This document shows, one piece after another, positions 39,034-48,307 of a stretch of 64,000 nt of DNA. Within the stretch, counting starts at the first letter, position 1. Every line of letters starts with the position of its first letter. Location of the stretch: the NCBI RefSeq assembly GCF_000756615.1, contig NZ_CP009288.1, forward strand, positions 2,046,001-2,110,000, written 5' to 3'. Under the pieces are notes generated by a model. It saw only the letters and a program-made list of their open reading frames with translations. It did no database searches and was not told the origin of the DNA. The position numbers and the translations under genes are program-made. The DNA comes from Paenibacillus durus (GTDB lineage: Bacteria; Bacillota; Bacilli; Paenibacillales; Paenibacillaceae).

Positions 39034-40194
39034 ATGAAAAGAATCATGATTCACGCTTACGCCAAATTAAATCTGGGTGATGACCTCTTTATCAAGGTGC
39101 TCTGCGAGAGATATCCGGACACCCGCTTTATTCTCCCCGCCCGAAAGGAGTACAAGCAGTGTTTAGCATCGCTGCACAACCTTACCGTATACCCGATTGA
39201 ATCGCTATGGGTTCGCGGCGTCAGAAAGCTTCTGAAAAAGTTAAAAGGCATTGATTTTCAAAAGATCCTTCTGAAGAGGCTTGCCGGACGCTGTGACGGA
39301 GTCGTTCAGATCGGCGGTTCCATGTATATGCAGGGAGCAGGCTGGAAAAAGGACTATTCATGGAAGCTGGATGTTTTTGATGCTAAAAAGCCATTCTACG
39401 TCCTTGGCGCCAATTTTGGCCCCTATAAGGATGACCTGTTCTACGAAAAGTACAGAGAGTTGTTCTCCACATATACCGACATCTGCTTCCGGGACCAATA
39501 TTCTCACGAGCTGTATAAGGATCTGGGCAACGTGAGACTGGCGCCGGATATTATCTTTCAGCATCCGAAGCATGGCAACTCGGAGAGCGGGAAGCATATC
39601 GTCATTTCCGTCATCAAACCCTCGGCCCGCGACAGCCTTAAAGGCCTCGACTCTTTGTATTACAACAAAATCAAAGATATCGCCGTTGCCTTTATTGAGG
39701 AAGGGCATGAGGTGAAGCTGATGTCTTTTTGCCAACATGAAGGGGACGAGGAGGCGGTCCAAACGATTCTTTCCTTAATTCCGCAGCCGTATGCCGATCA
39801 CGCCTCCCCGTATTTTTACACAACGAATCTGGAAGAAGCCGTTGGAATATTAGCCTCTTCCAGTATGATCGTCGCGACGCGGTTCCATGCCATGATTCTC
39901 GGTTGGGTCTTCGGCAAACCCGTATTTCCTATCGCCTACAGCGATAAGACCATCAATGTCATGAACGACGCCCATTTTACGGGAGCCTATGCCGATCTAA
40001 AAACAATGGAGTCGCTGGAGCCTGAATCGGTCGTCCGCAGCTTTGACACGAACCTGCTGAACGTTTCCGTTCTCGCCAGACAGGCTGAGAAACATTTTGA
40101 AAAGTTGGATCACTATTTGGGGAACAGCAAAAATGCGGAAGAAGCGGCGGCTCTAACCCCGGCCGTTTTTGCAAGGAGGGGCCATGAAAGCTAA
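39034..40194 (+). CDS. Polysaccharide pyruvyl transferase family protein
   Basis: A 386-residue protein of the CsaB/WcaK-like pyruvyltransferase family, which adds pyruvyl ketals from PEP to surface sugars. Marks: N-terminal HAYAKLNLGDDLF, QIGGSMYMQGAG, YVLGANFGPYKD, LAPDIIF, VISVIKPS and the late TRFHAMILGWVFGKPVFPI with conserved Arg-His. ATG 39034 follows GGAAGGGATGAAGAA. First of three co-directional genes; the end overlaps the flippase gene by 11 bases. Acceptor glycan unknown. Confidence 0.87.
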   Translation: MKRIMIHAYAKLNLGDDLFIKVLCERYPDTRFILPARKEYKQCLASLHNLTVYPIESLWVRGVRKLLKKLKGIDFQKILLKRLAGRCDGVVQIGGSMYMQGAGWKKDYSWKLDVFDAKKPFYVLGANFGPYKDDLFYEKYRELFSTYTDICFRDQYSHELYKDLGNVRLAPDIIFQHPKHGNSESGKHIVISVIKPSARDSLKGLDSLYYNKIKDIAVAFIEEGHEVKLMSFCQHEGDEEAVQTILSLIPQPYADHASPYFYTTNLEEAVGILASSSMIVATRFHAMILGWVFGKPVFPIAYSDKTINVMNDAHFTGAYADLKTMESLEPESVVRSFDTNLLNVSVLARQAEKHFEKLDHYLGNSKNAEEAAALTPAVFARRGHES

Positions 40195-41725
40195 ACGCAG
40201 CATTCTTAACCTTGTCTTCGGCTTGGGCAGCCAGCTCATCACCATTGTGCTAAGCATCTTCATCCCCCGGCTGATTATGGTCAACTACGGGTCGGAGGCC
40301 AACGGTCTTGTATCTTCCGTCGTTCAGATCATTGCCTACCTGGCCCTGCTGGAAGCGGGAGTAGGTGCGGCTTCACTTCAGGCGCTGTACAAGCCGATCG
40401 CGCAGAACAACCGGGAAAGCATCAATTCCATCCTGTCCGCCACCGCCATGTATTACAAAAAAACGGGGTTTTATTATCTGCTCTCCGTTATCGCCATAGC
40501 GGCGATTTATCCATTCGCGGTAAAGTCGGAGCTTGGCATGTGGCAGGTTATGGGCATTGTCCTGTTCAACGGCCTGGGCGGCGCCATCAATTATTACTAT
40601 CAGGGCAAATTCAGGGTGTACCTGTTGGCCGAAGGCAAGAGCTATGTGGATACCTCAGTCGTCACCATCGGGAATATCATCAACAACCTGGTGCGGATCG
40701 TGCTGCTGCTGCAAAGCGTGGATATCGTGCTTGTGCAGGCTTCCTATTTTGCCGTGACGCTGCTTCAGATGGTCGCCTTCCATTTCTACAAGAACCGGCA
40801 TTACAAATGGATAGATTTTAACAAGGAGCCGGATCTTGCGGCCATCAACCAGAAAAATTTCGTGCTCGTCCATGAGCTGTCCTATATGATATTCCGAAAC
40901 ACCGACGTGCTGGTTCTGACCTTTTTCACCAATCTGAAAATCGTCAGCGTCTACGTGATGTATAACATGATTTTTACCATCATCGACAACATCGTCAATA
41001 CGGTCAATACGAGCGTCCGGTTCGCTCTGGGGCACAGCTATCACGAGGGCCGGGCGAAATTCATCAAGCTGTACGATGCGTACGAGCTGTATTTCATGGC
41101 ATTCGTCTTTTCGCTGATGACCGTCGCTTATATTCTGATTTTGCCGTTTATCACCCTGTACACATCCGGCGTTAACGACGTCGATTATGTGCTCTACTGG
41201 ATTCCGATCCTGTTCGTGGCGCAAAAGCTGCTGATCAACGCGCGTTCTTCCGCCAACAATGTCATCAATATCGCCGGACATTTCAAAAATACACTGACCC
41301 GTTCGTTGCTCGAATCCGGCATCAATCTGGCCGCTTCGCTGATTCTGGTGCAGTTCCTGGGCATTTACGGTGTGCTGCTGGGTACGGTGGCCGCGCTGCT
41401 GTACCGCTCCACGGATATTATTTTGTACGCCAACCGGAGGCTGCTTGAGCGAAGTCCCTGGATCACGTTCCGGAGGTGGCTTACGAATATCGCCGTATTT
41501 GCGGGAATCATTTATCTGAACAGTCTTGTAGACTATTCATTCGACTCCTATCTTTCGATTATTTTGGGGGCCTTCGTGCTTGGAATCATCATTCTGCCGA
41601 TCTATATCGCCGTGGCGTCCATTCTGGAACGCGAGGTATTTATGGATAGTCTCAGTCTGTTCAAGGGTCTCGGCGTAAAAATGAGGGCCAAGTTCGTTCC
41701 CGGGAAAGTCAAGGTTAGCGGCTGA
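40184..41725 (+). CDS. Polysaccharide flippase (Wzx/MATE-like)
   Basis: A 513-residue membrane protein with about twelve to fourteen helices, of the lipid-linked oligosaccharide flippase (Wzx/RfbX) type. It starts MKAKRSILNLVFGLGSQLIT and has family-like segments FIPRLIMVNYGSEANGLVSS and a YLALLEAGVGAAS region. AAGGAGGGG before ATG 40184 decides the start over ATG 40169; the start lies inside the end of the pyruvyltransferase gene, so translation is coupled. It would flip the glycan intermediate across the membrane. Confidence 0.88.
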   Translation: MKAKRSILNLVFGLGSQLITIVLSIFIPRLIMVNYGSEANGLVSSVVQIIAYLALLEAGVGAASLQALYKPIAQNNRESINSILSATAMYYKKTGFYYLLSVIAIAAIYPFAVKSELGMWQVMGIVLFNGLGGAINYYYQGKFRVYLLAEGKSYVDTSVVTIGNIINNLVRIVLLLQSVDIVLVQASYFAVTLLQMVAFHFYKNRHYKWIDFNKEPDLAAINQKNFVLVHELSYMIFRNTDVLVLTFFTNLKIVSVYVMYNMIFTIIDNIVNTVNTSVRFALGHSYHEGRAKFIKLYDAYELYFMAFVFSLMTVAYILILPFITLYTSGVNDVDYVLYWIPILFVAQKLLINARSSANNVINIAGHFKNTLTRSLLESGINLAASLILVQFLGIYGVLLGTVAALLYRSTDIILYANRRLLERSPWITFRRWLTNIAVFAGIIYLNSLVDYSFDSYLSIILGAFVLGIIILPIYIAVASILEREVFMDSLSLFKGLGVKMRAKFVPGKVKVSG

Positions 41726-41790
41726 CCTCAGATCTGACATCGGATAAGAATATTGCAGCATTTCGGGGCTAAGACTGGAGGGGTGTGAAA

Positions 41791-43077
41791 ATGGAACAAG
41801 AAGAATACATGAGGCAGGCCTGCCGCAGGTTTTTGGACCAAGTGAGTTTGAAGCTCGAGGGAGGTCCGGTTGCGGAAAAGGATTTGCTTGAAAAATGCGA
41901 GGCCTATATTCAGCAGGAGAAGCCTGAAGCGCGGGAAGCATTGACGTCGCTGTCGCAGGTTATCATCCGCCAGGCTGATGGTAAGGATGCCTTGGAGGTT
42001 CTTCGTTTCTACCTGGACAGCCAGTTTGGACTCGGCGATTCGAAAGAAGCCGGCCTGCTGGAAACCAAGCTCGCGGCACTTAGGGACCGCTCGAAGAGCG
42101 AAGCCCGGTCCGGAGCGGTTCCCAAAATCAGCGTCATCATTACAACGTATAACCGCAAGGATTTTCTGCGCCAGGCGGTTGAAAGCATATTGGCCCAGGA
42201 TTATCCGAACAAAGAGATCGTCGTCATCGACGACGCCTCGACGGACGGTACGGAGGTTCTGATGGAGGAGCGCTTCGGAGACGAGGAACACGTCATTTAC
42301 ATGCGTAATGAGACCAACCGGGGCCCGGGAGCGAACCGGCTTGCGGCTTTCACCGCGCACGGGGACGGAGAATACGTTCTCTTCCTGGACGACGACGATT
42401 ACTTGATCGACAGCGGATATTTCAGCCGGGCTGCAGCCTTTCACGAAAGCCGTCCCGGTCTTTCCTTCGTCGCCGCCAACGTCTTTCTGGAATATTCCGC
42501 CTCGCAGCGGCTGAAGCTTCAGGAAATCGGGCTATCCGAGGTGACAGATCGGCGAACTTATTTTCTGAATTTCGAGCGCCCGGGCTATGGGAAACCGGCT
42601 TCCACGCTCACCACCCTCTTTAGGCGGGAAGCACTGATCAGCATGGATATTCTTCAAATGAATATGGTGAACGACGCGTCCATCTATCTTCGTTCCCTGC
42701 TGGTCGGCGACGCGGGATTCATTGATGCGGTGGTGGGCGTATACCGGATTCACGGCAACAACATTACATTCAATCTGTCCCGGGATTTTCTCGTACGGAA
42801 TCTGGAAGAGAAGCGCAGCATCCGCAATCTGGCTATCGAGCGGTACAGCTATCAGAAGAAGGAGATGAACGGCTGGTTCAACAACACCGCTTACGATACG
42901 ATCGTGTATTATCTATGGAATTCGGCCAAAACGAAGGACGATTTCATGTACATGTATCAATGGATACGCAGCAACTGCCCGGACATCTACGGCAAAATAA
43001 AGCAGGAGTTCCGCGTGCGGCTGATTAAAAAGCAGATTCTCCAGGTTCCCTTTATCCGGAAGCTGATTCGCCGGTAA
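41791..43077 (+). CDS. Family 2 glycosyltransferase
   Basis: A 428-residue protein. An N-terminal helical region (~110 residues, QEEYMRQACRRFLDQ...) precedes a GT-A domain: KISVIITTYNRKDFLRQAVE, the IVVIDDASTDGT nucleotide-sugar motif, NRGPGANRLAA and the metal-binding FLDDDDYL. The C-terminal ~130 residues are helical. GGAGGGG seven bases before ATG 41791 decides the start. Third gene of the glycan cassette; donor sugar unknown. No polymerase or ligase is adjacent, so the pathway must be completed elsewhere. Confidence 0.87.
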   Translation: MEQEEYMRQACRRFLDQVSLKLEGGPVAEKDLLEKCEAYIQQEKPEAREALTSLSQVIIRQADGKDALEVLRFYLDSQFGLGDSKEAGLLETKLAALRDRSKSEARSGAVPKISVIITTYNRKDFLRQAVESILAQDYPNKEIVVIDDASTDGTEVLMEERFGDEEHVIYMRNETNRGPGANRLAAFTAHGDGEYVLFLDDDDYLIDSGYFSRAAAFHESRPGLSFVAANVFLEYSASQRLKLQEIGLSEVTDRRTYFLNFERPGYGKPASTLTTLFRREALISMDILQMNMVNDASIYLRSLLVGDAGFIDAVVGVYRIHGNNITFNLSRDFLVRNLEEKRSIRNLAIERYSYQKKEMNGWFNNTAYDTIVYYLWNSAKTKDDFMYMYQWIRSNCPDIYGKIKQEFRVRLIKKQILQVPFIRKLIRR

Positions 43078-43094
43078 TGGGAAAGAGGGGAAAC

Positions 43095-43132
43095 AAACAG
43101 CCTTCCTGTCCCGAAAGGGAGGAGGGCTGTTT
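43095..43132. terminator. Bidirectional terminator ending the glycan cassette and ytpI
   Basis: AAACAGCCTTCCT (43095-43107) with AGGAGGGCTGTTT (43120-43132), an A-run before and TTTG after; it sits between convergent genes. Confidence 0.75.
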
Positions 43133-43174
43133 GAGCGTCTTCAAAGCCAGGTACGCCGCTTCAGCATGACCGCC

Positions 43175-43486
43175 TCACCGCTGTGGCCGGGACTTGCCCG
43201 CTCCGCTGTAATAGCCATAGCTGCGCAGCCCGGAAAAAATGTTGAAGGCGCCAAGCAACAGAAACACCGCTTCCACAATTATACTGACGGTGGAGCCGTG
43301 AAATAGAAACATCGACATCAGCGCAAGCAGTACGAGCATCGATCCAAGCAAAATATTCATGACCGCCCGCTTCAGTCCCCGTTCTTCGGAGCTTTCGGCG
43401 CGGCGGGATGCGGCGCTGTAATAAGCGGCGCCGAGAACGGAGAGGGTCAGCAGGAGAAACAGCAGATATTTGATAAACAGAATCAT
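43175..43486 (-). CDS. ytpI: YtpI-like membrane protein
   Basis: A 103-residue protein with three hydrophobic segments (ILFIKYLLFLLLTLSVLGAA, NILLGSMLVLLALMSMFLF, SIIVEAVFLLLGAFNIFSGL), as in YtpI, a small membrane protein in the ytoI-ytpI-ytrI/H neighbourhood of Bacillus. The frame is open to 43642; AAGGAGGCG before ATG 43486 decides the start. Function unknown. Identity rests on topology and gene order as much as on sequence. Confidence 0.72.
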   Translation of the reverse strand: MILFIKYLLFLLLTLSVLGAAYYSAASRRAESSEERGLKRAVMNILLGSMLVLLALMSMFLFHGSTVSIIVEAVFLLLGAFNIFSGLRSYGYYSGAGKSRPQR

Positions 43487-43608
43487 GTGCGCCTCCTTGC
43501 ACTCTTCGTCTGCCGCCCGGGATGCAGCTGCCTGAAAGACGGCGGTAAAGCGGTTTCTTAGTATATTGTAGCACGGTTTCAGGAGCCTGCCCATGCGTTT
43601 CCCGAAGA

Positions 43609-44112
43609 TCAGAGCTGCTTGCCCGGCACGATCTCGATCCAAATCTGCAGGACGCCTTCCATGACAAGCATTGTCCGGATGCGGACCGCATATTCCTTGT
43701 CGCGCACGAGGTACACCTTGCCGCTGAGCAGTAGACGGGCCATTTTACTATCCTCGTCGATCTCGAAGACGCTGCGTCCCCGCATCGGCGCGAGGTCGTC
43801 GCCCATTTTGCGGACAATGTCTTTTACGGTTGCCGAATCCAGCTCATTCGCGCTTCCCTGTGATCCGCCGTCCTCAGTCCGGATTTTGATTTCCTTGATG
43901 ACCGTCGAGCTGTTTTTGTATTTTTTCAGAGTCAGAATATCCCTCTTATTCTGTTCCAGCTGCACGCGCAGATCCTGATTGTCCAGCCACAGCGTATTGA
44001 AGCCGAGGTGAAAAATCGCATTGTACACCGCGCTGCCGACGATCATCCCCAGCACAAAAATGGCCGACATCCGGGAGAACCGGCGAAACTGCTGAAAGGG
44101 CGGAACCCTCAT
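43609..44112 (-). CDS. ytrI: Sporulation membrane protein YtrI-like
   Basis: A 167-residue protein with one N-terminal membrane helix (MSAIFVLGMIVGSAVYNAIF), a coiled-coil-like stretch (LRVQLEQNKRDILTLKKYKN) and a ~90-residue extracytoplasmic domain. Matches YtrI, a sigma-E-dependent protein needed for efficient sporulation in Bacillus. ATG 44112 is chosen over the longer frame to 44313, which runs through ytrH antiparallel codon space; GGGGGTAAGG precedes it. It begins 4 bases after ytrH, so one operon. Confidence 0.82.
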   Translation of the reverse strand: MRVPPFQQFRRFSRMSAIFVLGMIVGSAVYNAIFHLGFNTLWLDNQDLRVQLEQNKRDILTLKKYKNSSTVIKEIKIRTEDGGSQGSANELDSATVKDIVRKMGDDLAPMRGRSVFEIDEDSKMARLLLSGKVYLVRDKEYAVRIRTMLVMEGVLQIWIEIVPGKQL

Positions 44113-44116
44113 GGCC

Positions 44117-44440
44117 TTACCCCCTGCCGCATACCCATTTGACCAGCTCGCTGCCCATATGCGCCCCAAGGAAAGCGAAGACCAGATATAATATCTGCTT
44201 AATGGCCGGAGACAGATTGCCGTCCAGCATATTGCTCTCGATGACCCGCATCGGATCGATGGTGCCGCCGACGGCGGCGGCCAGCGCCCAGATTTTGATC
44301 CGGTCAGCCACATCCAGCATTGTCTGCGTCGGCGGCTGGATCGATACGACCGCCCCGATGCCGCCCAGCATGGCGCCGCCCAGCACGATGCCGAAGGCGA
44401 TAAAGAAATCGAGGACAGCCTTGCTTAAAAATACGTTCAT
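44117..44440 (-). CDS. ytrH: Sporulation membrane protein YtrH
   Basis: A 107-residue protein of the YtrH family: MNVFLSKAVLDFFIAFGIVL, a Gly-rich helix GGAMLGGIGAVVSIQPPTQT, ALAAAVGGTIDPMRVIES and LVFAFLGAHMGSELVKW. Bacillus ytrH/ytrI are mother-cell genes needed for normal spore formation. AAGGAGGAC before ATG 44440 decides the start over the longer frame. Divergent from dnaE, as in Bacillus. Confidence 0.9.
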   Translation of the reverse strand: MNVFLSKAVLDFFIAFGIVLGGAMLGGIGAVVSIQPPTQTMLDVADRIKIWALAAAVGGTIDPMRVIESNMLDGNLSPAIKQILYLVFAFLGAHMGSELVKWVCGRG

Positions 44441-44591
44441 ATAGTCCTCCTTTGCCGGGACGCGGCCCATCTCAAGCGCTTTTCGCCTGTCCCTGTACTC
44501 TCCCTTCATTCTATGGGCCTTTCTCCCTTCAATATGATAAAATAGTTGTATTACTGGACAATTTGTCCGAGGCGGGAAAGGAAGTGGGATC

Positions 44592-47500
44592 ATGAGTCCT
44601 TTCGTGCATCTGCATGTGCACAGCGAATACAGTTTATTGGACGGGGCGGCGCGCATTGCCGATCTGGTGCGCCGGGCCGGCGAACACGGCATGAAGTCGC
44701 TGGCGCTGACCGATCACGGAGTGATGTACGGGGTGATCCCTTTTTATAAAGCGTGCAAGGAGAACGGCATCAAGCCGATCATCGGCTGTGAGGCTTACCT
44801 GACAGCAGGATCGCGCCGCGAGCGCGGCAGCCGCAAGGATCAGCCGATCTACCACCTTATTCTGCTCGCGAGGAACGAAGAAGGATACCGCAATCTGATG
44901 AGACTCGTCTCCATCGGCCAGCTGGAAGGCTATCACTATAAGCCAAGAATCGACATGGAAGCCCTTGCCGCGCACGCGGAGGGCCTTATTTGTCTAAGCT
45001 CCTGCCTTGGAGGAGAGGTGCCCCAGCATCTGCTTCACGGACGGGACGGGGAGGCGAAGAAGGCGGCGCTGCGGTACAAAGAGATTTTCGGCGAATATTT
45101 CTATCTGGAGCTGCAGGATCACGGAATGCCCGAACAAAAAAGAGTGAATCCGAAGCTGATTGCTCTGGCCGAAGAGACGGGCATCCCCCTGGTCGTCACC
45201 AATGACGTGCATTACCTGTCTAGGGAGGATTCCGAGGTCCAGGATGTACTGATCTGCATTGGCACGGGCAAGACGGTGGATGATGAAGAACGGCTGCGAA
45301 TCGGCACGGATCAGCTCTATTTAAAGAGCGGCGAGGAAATGGCCGCGCTGTTTCCGCATGTACCGGAGGCGATAGCCAATACCGCTGTTATCGCTGACCA
45401 ATGCAATCTGGAGCTGGAATTTGGCAAGCACATACTGCCCGCCTACTCTCCGCTGCCCGAAGGACTGGATGCCGCCGCCTATTTGCGCCGACTGTGCGAA
45501 GCGGGCCTGCAGGAACGCTATAAAGACACTCCCCGGTGGGAATCGGAGGAGGGCCGGAAGCTTGCGGAGGAGCGGCTGGCCTATGAGCTTGGTGTTATTG
45601 AGACGATGGGCTTCTCCGATTATTTTCTGATCGTCTGGGATTTTATCGCCTTTTGCCACAGGCAGGACATTGCGACAGGGCCGGGAAGAGGCTCGTCCGC
45701 AGGCAGCCTCACCGCCTACTGCCTGCGGATTACCGACGTCGATCCGCTGAAGTACAACCTGCTGTTCGAGCGCTTTCTGAATCCCGAGCGGATCACGATG
45801 CCCGATATCGACATTGATTTCAGCGACGAGCGGCGCGACGAGGTCATATCCTATGTGGCGGATAAATACGGCGAAGAGCATGTCGCCCAGATTATTACGT
45901 TCGGAACTCTGGCGGCGCGGGCTGCAGTGCGCGATGTGGGACGGGCGCTGAACCTGCCCTACGGGGAAGTGGACAAAGCGGCGAAGCTGATCCCCGGGAC
46001 ACTCGGCATCAGCATCGCTAGGGCGCTGGAGAGCAGCCCGGATCTCAAGGCGCTGTACCAGGGCAATCCAAAGACCCGGGATTTGCTGGACATGGCGATG
46101 AAGGTGGAAGGCATGCCAAGGCATGCCTCGACGCACGCCGCCGGGGTCGTCATATCCCGGGGGCCGCTTACTGATGCCGTTCCGCTGCAGGAGGGCAATG
46201 AAGGGGCGGCCTTAACCCAGTATTCGATGGAGCATTTGGAGAGCATCGGGCTGCTGAAGATGGACTTTCTTGGCCTTAGAACGCTGTCCATTATCGAGCG
46301 GTGCATGAACTGGATCGGACAGATGACCGGCAGCGCGCCGGATTTCCGGGAGATTCCCGATGATGACGAAGCGACTTATGCGATGCTGGGCCACGGCGAG
46401 ACGACGGGCGTGTTCCAATTGGAGTCGGCGGGCATTCGCCGGGTGCTTAAGGATCTGAAGCCGACCGTGTTCGAGGATATCATTTCGGTGCTGGCGCTGT
46501 ACCGGCCGGGTCCGATGGAATTTATTCCGAAATATATTCAAGGCAAGCACGGGCTTGCCGAAGTGGAATATCCGCATCCCGATCTGATCCCGATCCTGTC
46601 CGATACCTACGGTATCATCGTCTATCAGGAGCAGATCATGCAGATCGCATCGGGGATGGCCGGATTTTCGCTTGGCGAAGCGGATCTGCTGCGCAGAGCC
46701 GTATCCAAGAAGAAGCGCGAGACGCTGGACCGCGAGCGCGGCCATTTTGTAAGGGGAAGCCTGAAGCATGGCTACGGGGAAGCCGACGCGAATGCGGTCT
46801 ACGACATGATCGTGCGCTTTGCCGATTACGGCTTCCCCCGCGCCCATGCCGCGGCTTACGGCGTGCTGGCCTTCCAGACGGCTTACCTCAAGGCCCATTA
46901 TCCAGTGCAGTTTATGGCTTCCATGCTGACGGCGGTGACGGGCGTTCACCGCAAGGTGGCGGAGTACGTGCTGGAATGCCGGCGCATGGGCATCGGCGTG
47001 CTGCCGCCGGATGTGAATGACAGCGGCGTTCTGTTCACGCCGGTGGACGGCGGCAGCGGCGCGGGCGGACATATCCGCTTCGGGCTGGCGGCGATCAAGA
47101 ATGTCGGCACGCTGGCCGTTGAGAGTATACTCGAAGCCCGGAAGGAGCGGCCCTTTGACAGCCTGCTCGATTTCTGCCGCCGCGTTGACCTCAGAGTCTG
47201 CAACAAGCGCGTCGTGGAATCGCTGATCCAGGCGGGGGCTTTTGACGGCCTGCCCGGGCACCGGGCGCAGCTGCTGGCCATGCTGGACGAGACGGTGGAC
47301 GCGGCCGCCAAATGGCGCAAGGAGCGTGAGGAGCTGCAAATTCAGCTATTCGACGACCTTGTCGAAATGCCGAACTGGGATATCCGGTATCCCGATATTC
47401 CGAAGTTTACAGCGGGACAGCAGCTGGAGCTGGAGCGCGAACTGCTCGGCCTGTATCTGTCGGGCCACCCGCTCGACGACTTCGCGGAGCTGCTGGAAGA

Positions 47501-48239
47501 ACCGGGGATTTCGCGGCTGATGGATCTCGGCGAAGCTCCCGATGAGAGCGTGACGGTTACGGCGGGAATGGTCGTATCCGTCAAGGAAATTATGACAAAG
47601 GCCGGCAAGGCGATGGCCTTTGTCGAATGGGAAGACCAGATCGAGCGCTGCGAGGTCGTGCTGTTCCCCGAGGTGTGGAAGCGCAGCCGGGCGCTTGTCG
47701 CCAAGGGCGCGCTGCTTGCTCTGCGCGCCAAGGTGCAGCAGCAGGACGAAGGCTTCAAGCTGCTGGCCGACGAGGTGGCGCAGCTGTCGCCGGAGACGCT
47801 GCGCGGCCTGCTGCAGCGGCGCGCGGCTATGGCTGCGCGGCCGCAAGGGCACGGCCGGGCCGCACCGGCCGGCCCAGGCGCGGCTGCTGCGCCTGCCGTG
47901 GCCCACGGCCTGGCCGCAGGCCGCAGCCGCTCCGCCGGGCCGCAGGGCGGCCCGCAGGCTCCCGCACGGGCTGCGCGCCCGGCGGCGGCGCAGCCGGCGG
48001 ACAGACCCGCCGGCCAGCGCGCCTACATCAAAATCACAGCCGCCTCGGAGGCCGGCGGCCTGCTGCCGCAGCTGAAAGAGCTGCTGCAGCGCCATCCCGG
48101 AGCGGTTCCTACGCTCCTGTTCTACGAGCGGGAGCAGAAGCTGATCGCGCTAAGCGACAGCTTTCGGATTAAACCGTCGCCGGAGCTGTTCGGTCTTGTC
48201 GAATCGGTCCTAGGACCAGGAACAATAAGAATAAAATAA
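44592..48239 (+). CDS. dnaE: DNA polymerase III subunit alpha DnaE
   Basis: A 1215-residue replicative/lagging-strand polymerase. An N-terminal PHP domain (HLHVHSEYSLLDGAA, ALTDHGVMYG) is followed by the polymerase core with the catalytic acidic cluster MPDIDIDFSDERRDEV (near residue 400) and GPGRGSSAGSLTAYCL, then the helix-hairpin and OB regions (VTAGMVVSVKEIMTKAGK). Between the OB fold and the C-terminal ~60 residues lies an Ala/Pro/Gly/Arg-rich linker (about residues 1075-1140) encoded by very GC-rich DNA. Start ATG 44592; divergent from ytrH. Confidence 0.96.
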   Translation: MSPFVHLHVHSEYSLLDGAARIADLVRRAGEHGMKSLALTDHGVMYGVIPFYKACKENGIKPIIGCEAYLTAGSRRERGSRKDQPIYHLILLARNEEGYRNLMRLVSIGQLEGYHYKPRIDMEALAAHAEGLICLSSCLGGEVPQHLLHGRDGEAKKAALRYKEIFGEYFYLELQDHGMPEQKRVNPKLIALAEETGIPLVVTNDVHYLSREDSEVQDVLICIGTGKTVDDEERLRIGTDQLYLKSGEEMAALFPHVPEAIANTAVIADQCNLELEFGKHILPAYSPLPEGLDAAAYLRRLCEAGLQERYKDTPRWESEEGRKLAEERLAYELGVIETMGFSDYFLIVWDFIAFCHRQDIATGPGRGSSAGSLTAYCLRITDVDPLKYNLLFERFLNPERITMPDIDIDFSDERRDEVISYVADKYGEEHVAQIITFGTLAARAAVRDVGRALNLPYGEVDKAAKLIPGTLGISIARALESSPDLKALYQGNPKTRDLLDMAMKVEGMPRHASTHAAGVVISRGPLTDAVPLQEGNEGAALTQYSMEHLESIGLLKMDFLGLRTLSIIERCMNWIGQMTGSAPDFREIPDDDEATYAMLGHGETTGVFQLESAGIRRVLKDLKPTVFEDIISVLALYRPGPMEFIPKYIQGKHGLAEVEYPHPDLIPILSDTYGIIVYQEQIMQIASGMAGFSLGEADLLRRAVSKKKRETLDRERGHFVRGSLKHGYGEADANAVYDMIVRFADYGFPRAHAAAYGVLAFQTAYLKAHYPVQFMASMLTAVTGVHRKVAEYVLECRRMGIGVLPPDVNDSGVLFTPVDGGSGAGGHIRFGLAAIKNVGTLAVESILEARKERPFDSLLDFCRRVDLRVCNKRVVESLIQAGAFDGLPGHRAQLLAMLDETVDAAAKWRKEREELQIQLFDDLVEMPNWDIRYPDIPKFTAGQQLELERELLGLYLSGHPLDDFAELLEEPGISRLMDLGEAPDESVTVTAGMVVSVKEIMTKAGKAMAFVEWEDQIERCEVVLFPEVWKRSRALVAKGALLALRAKVQQQDEGFKLLADEVAQLSPETLRGLLQRRAAMAARPQGHGRAAPAGPGAAAAPAVAHGLAAGRSRSAGPQGGPQAPARAARPAAAQPADRPAGQRAYIKITAASEAGGLLPQLKELLQRHPGAVPTLLFYEREQKLIALSDSFRIKPSPELFGLVESVLGPGTIRIK

Positions 48240-48307
48240 GAACGTTTTGCCACTTTTTCGCATACATTAGGGAACCACAGGCTTCACTTGCGGAAAGGGG
48301 AATGATG

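Noticed and set aside
47627..48172. 181-codon alternative frame in dnaE 3' end
   Set aside because: Product of the GC-rich linker read in another frame; Ala/Arg/Gly-only sequence.
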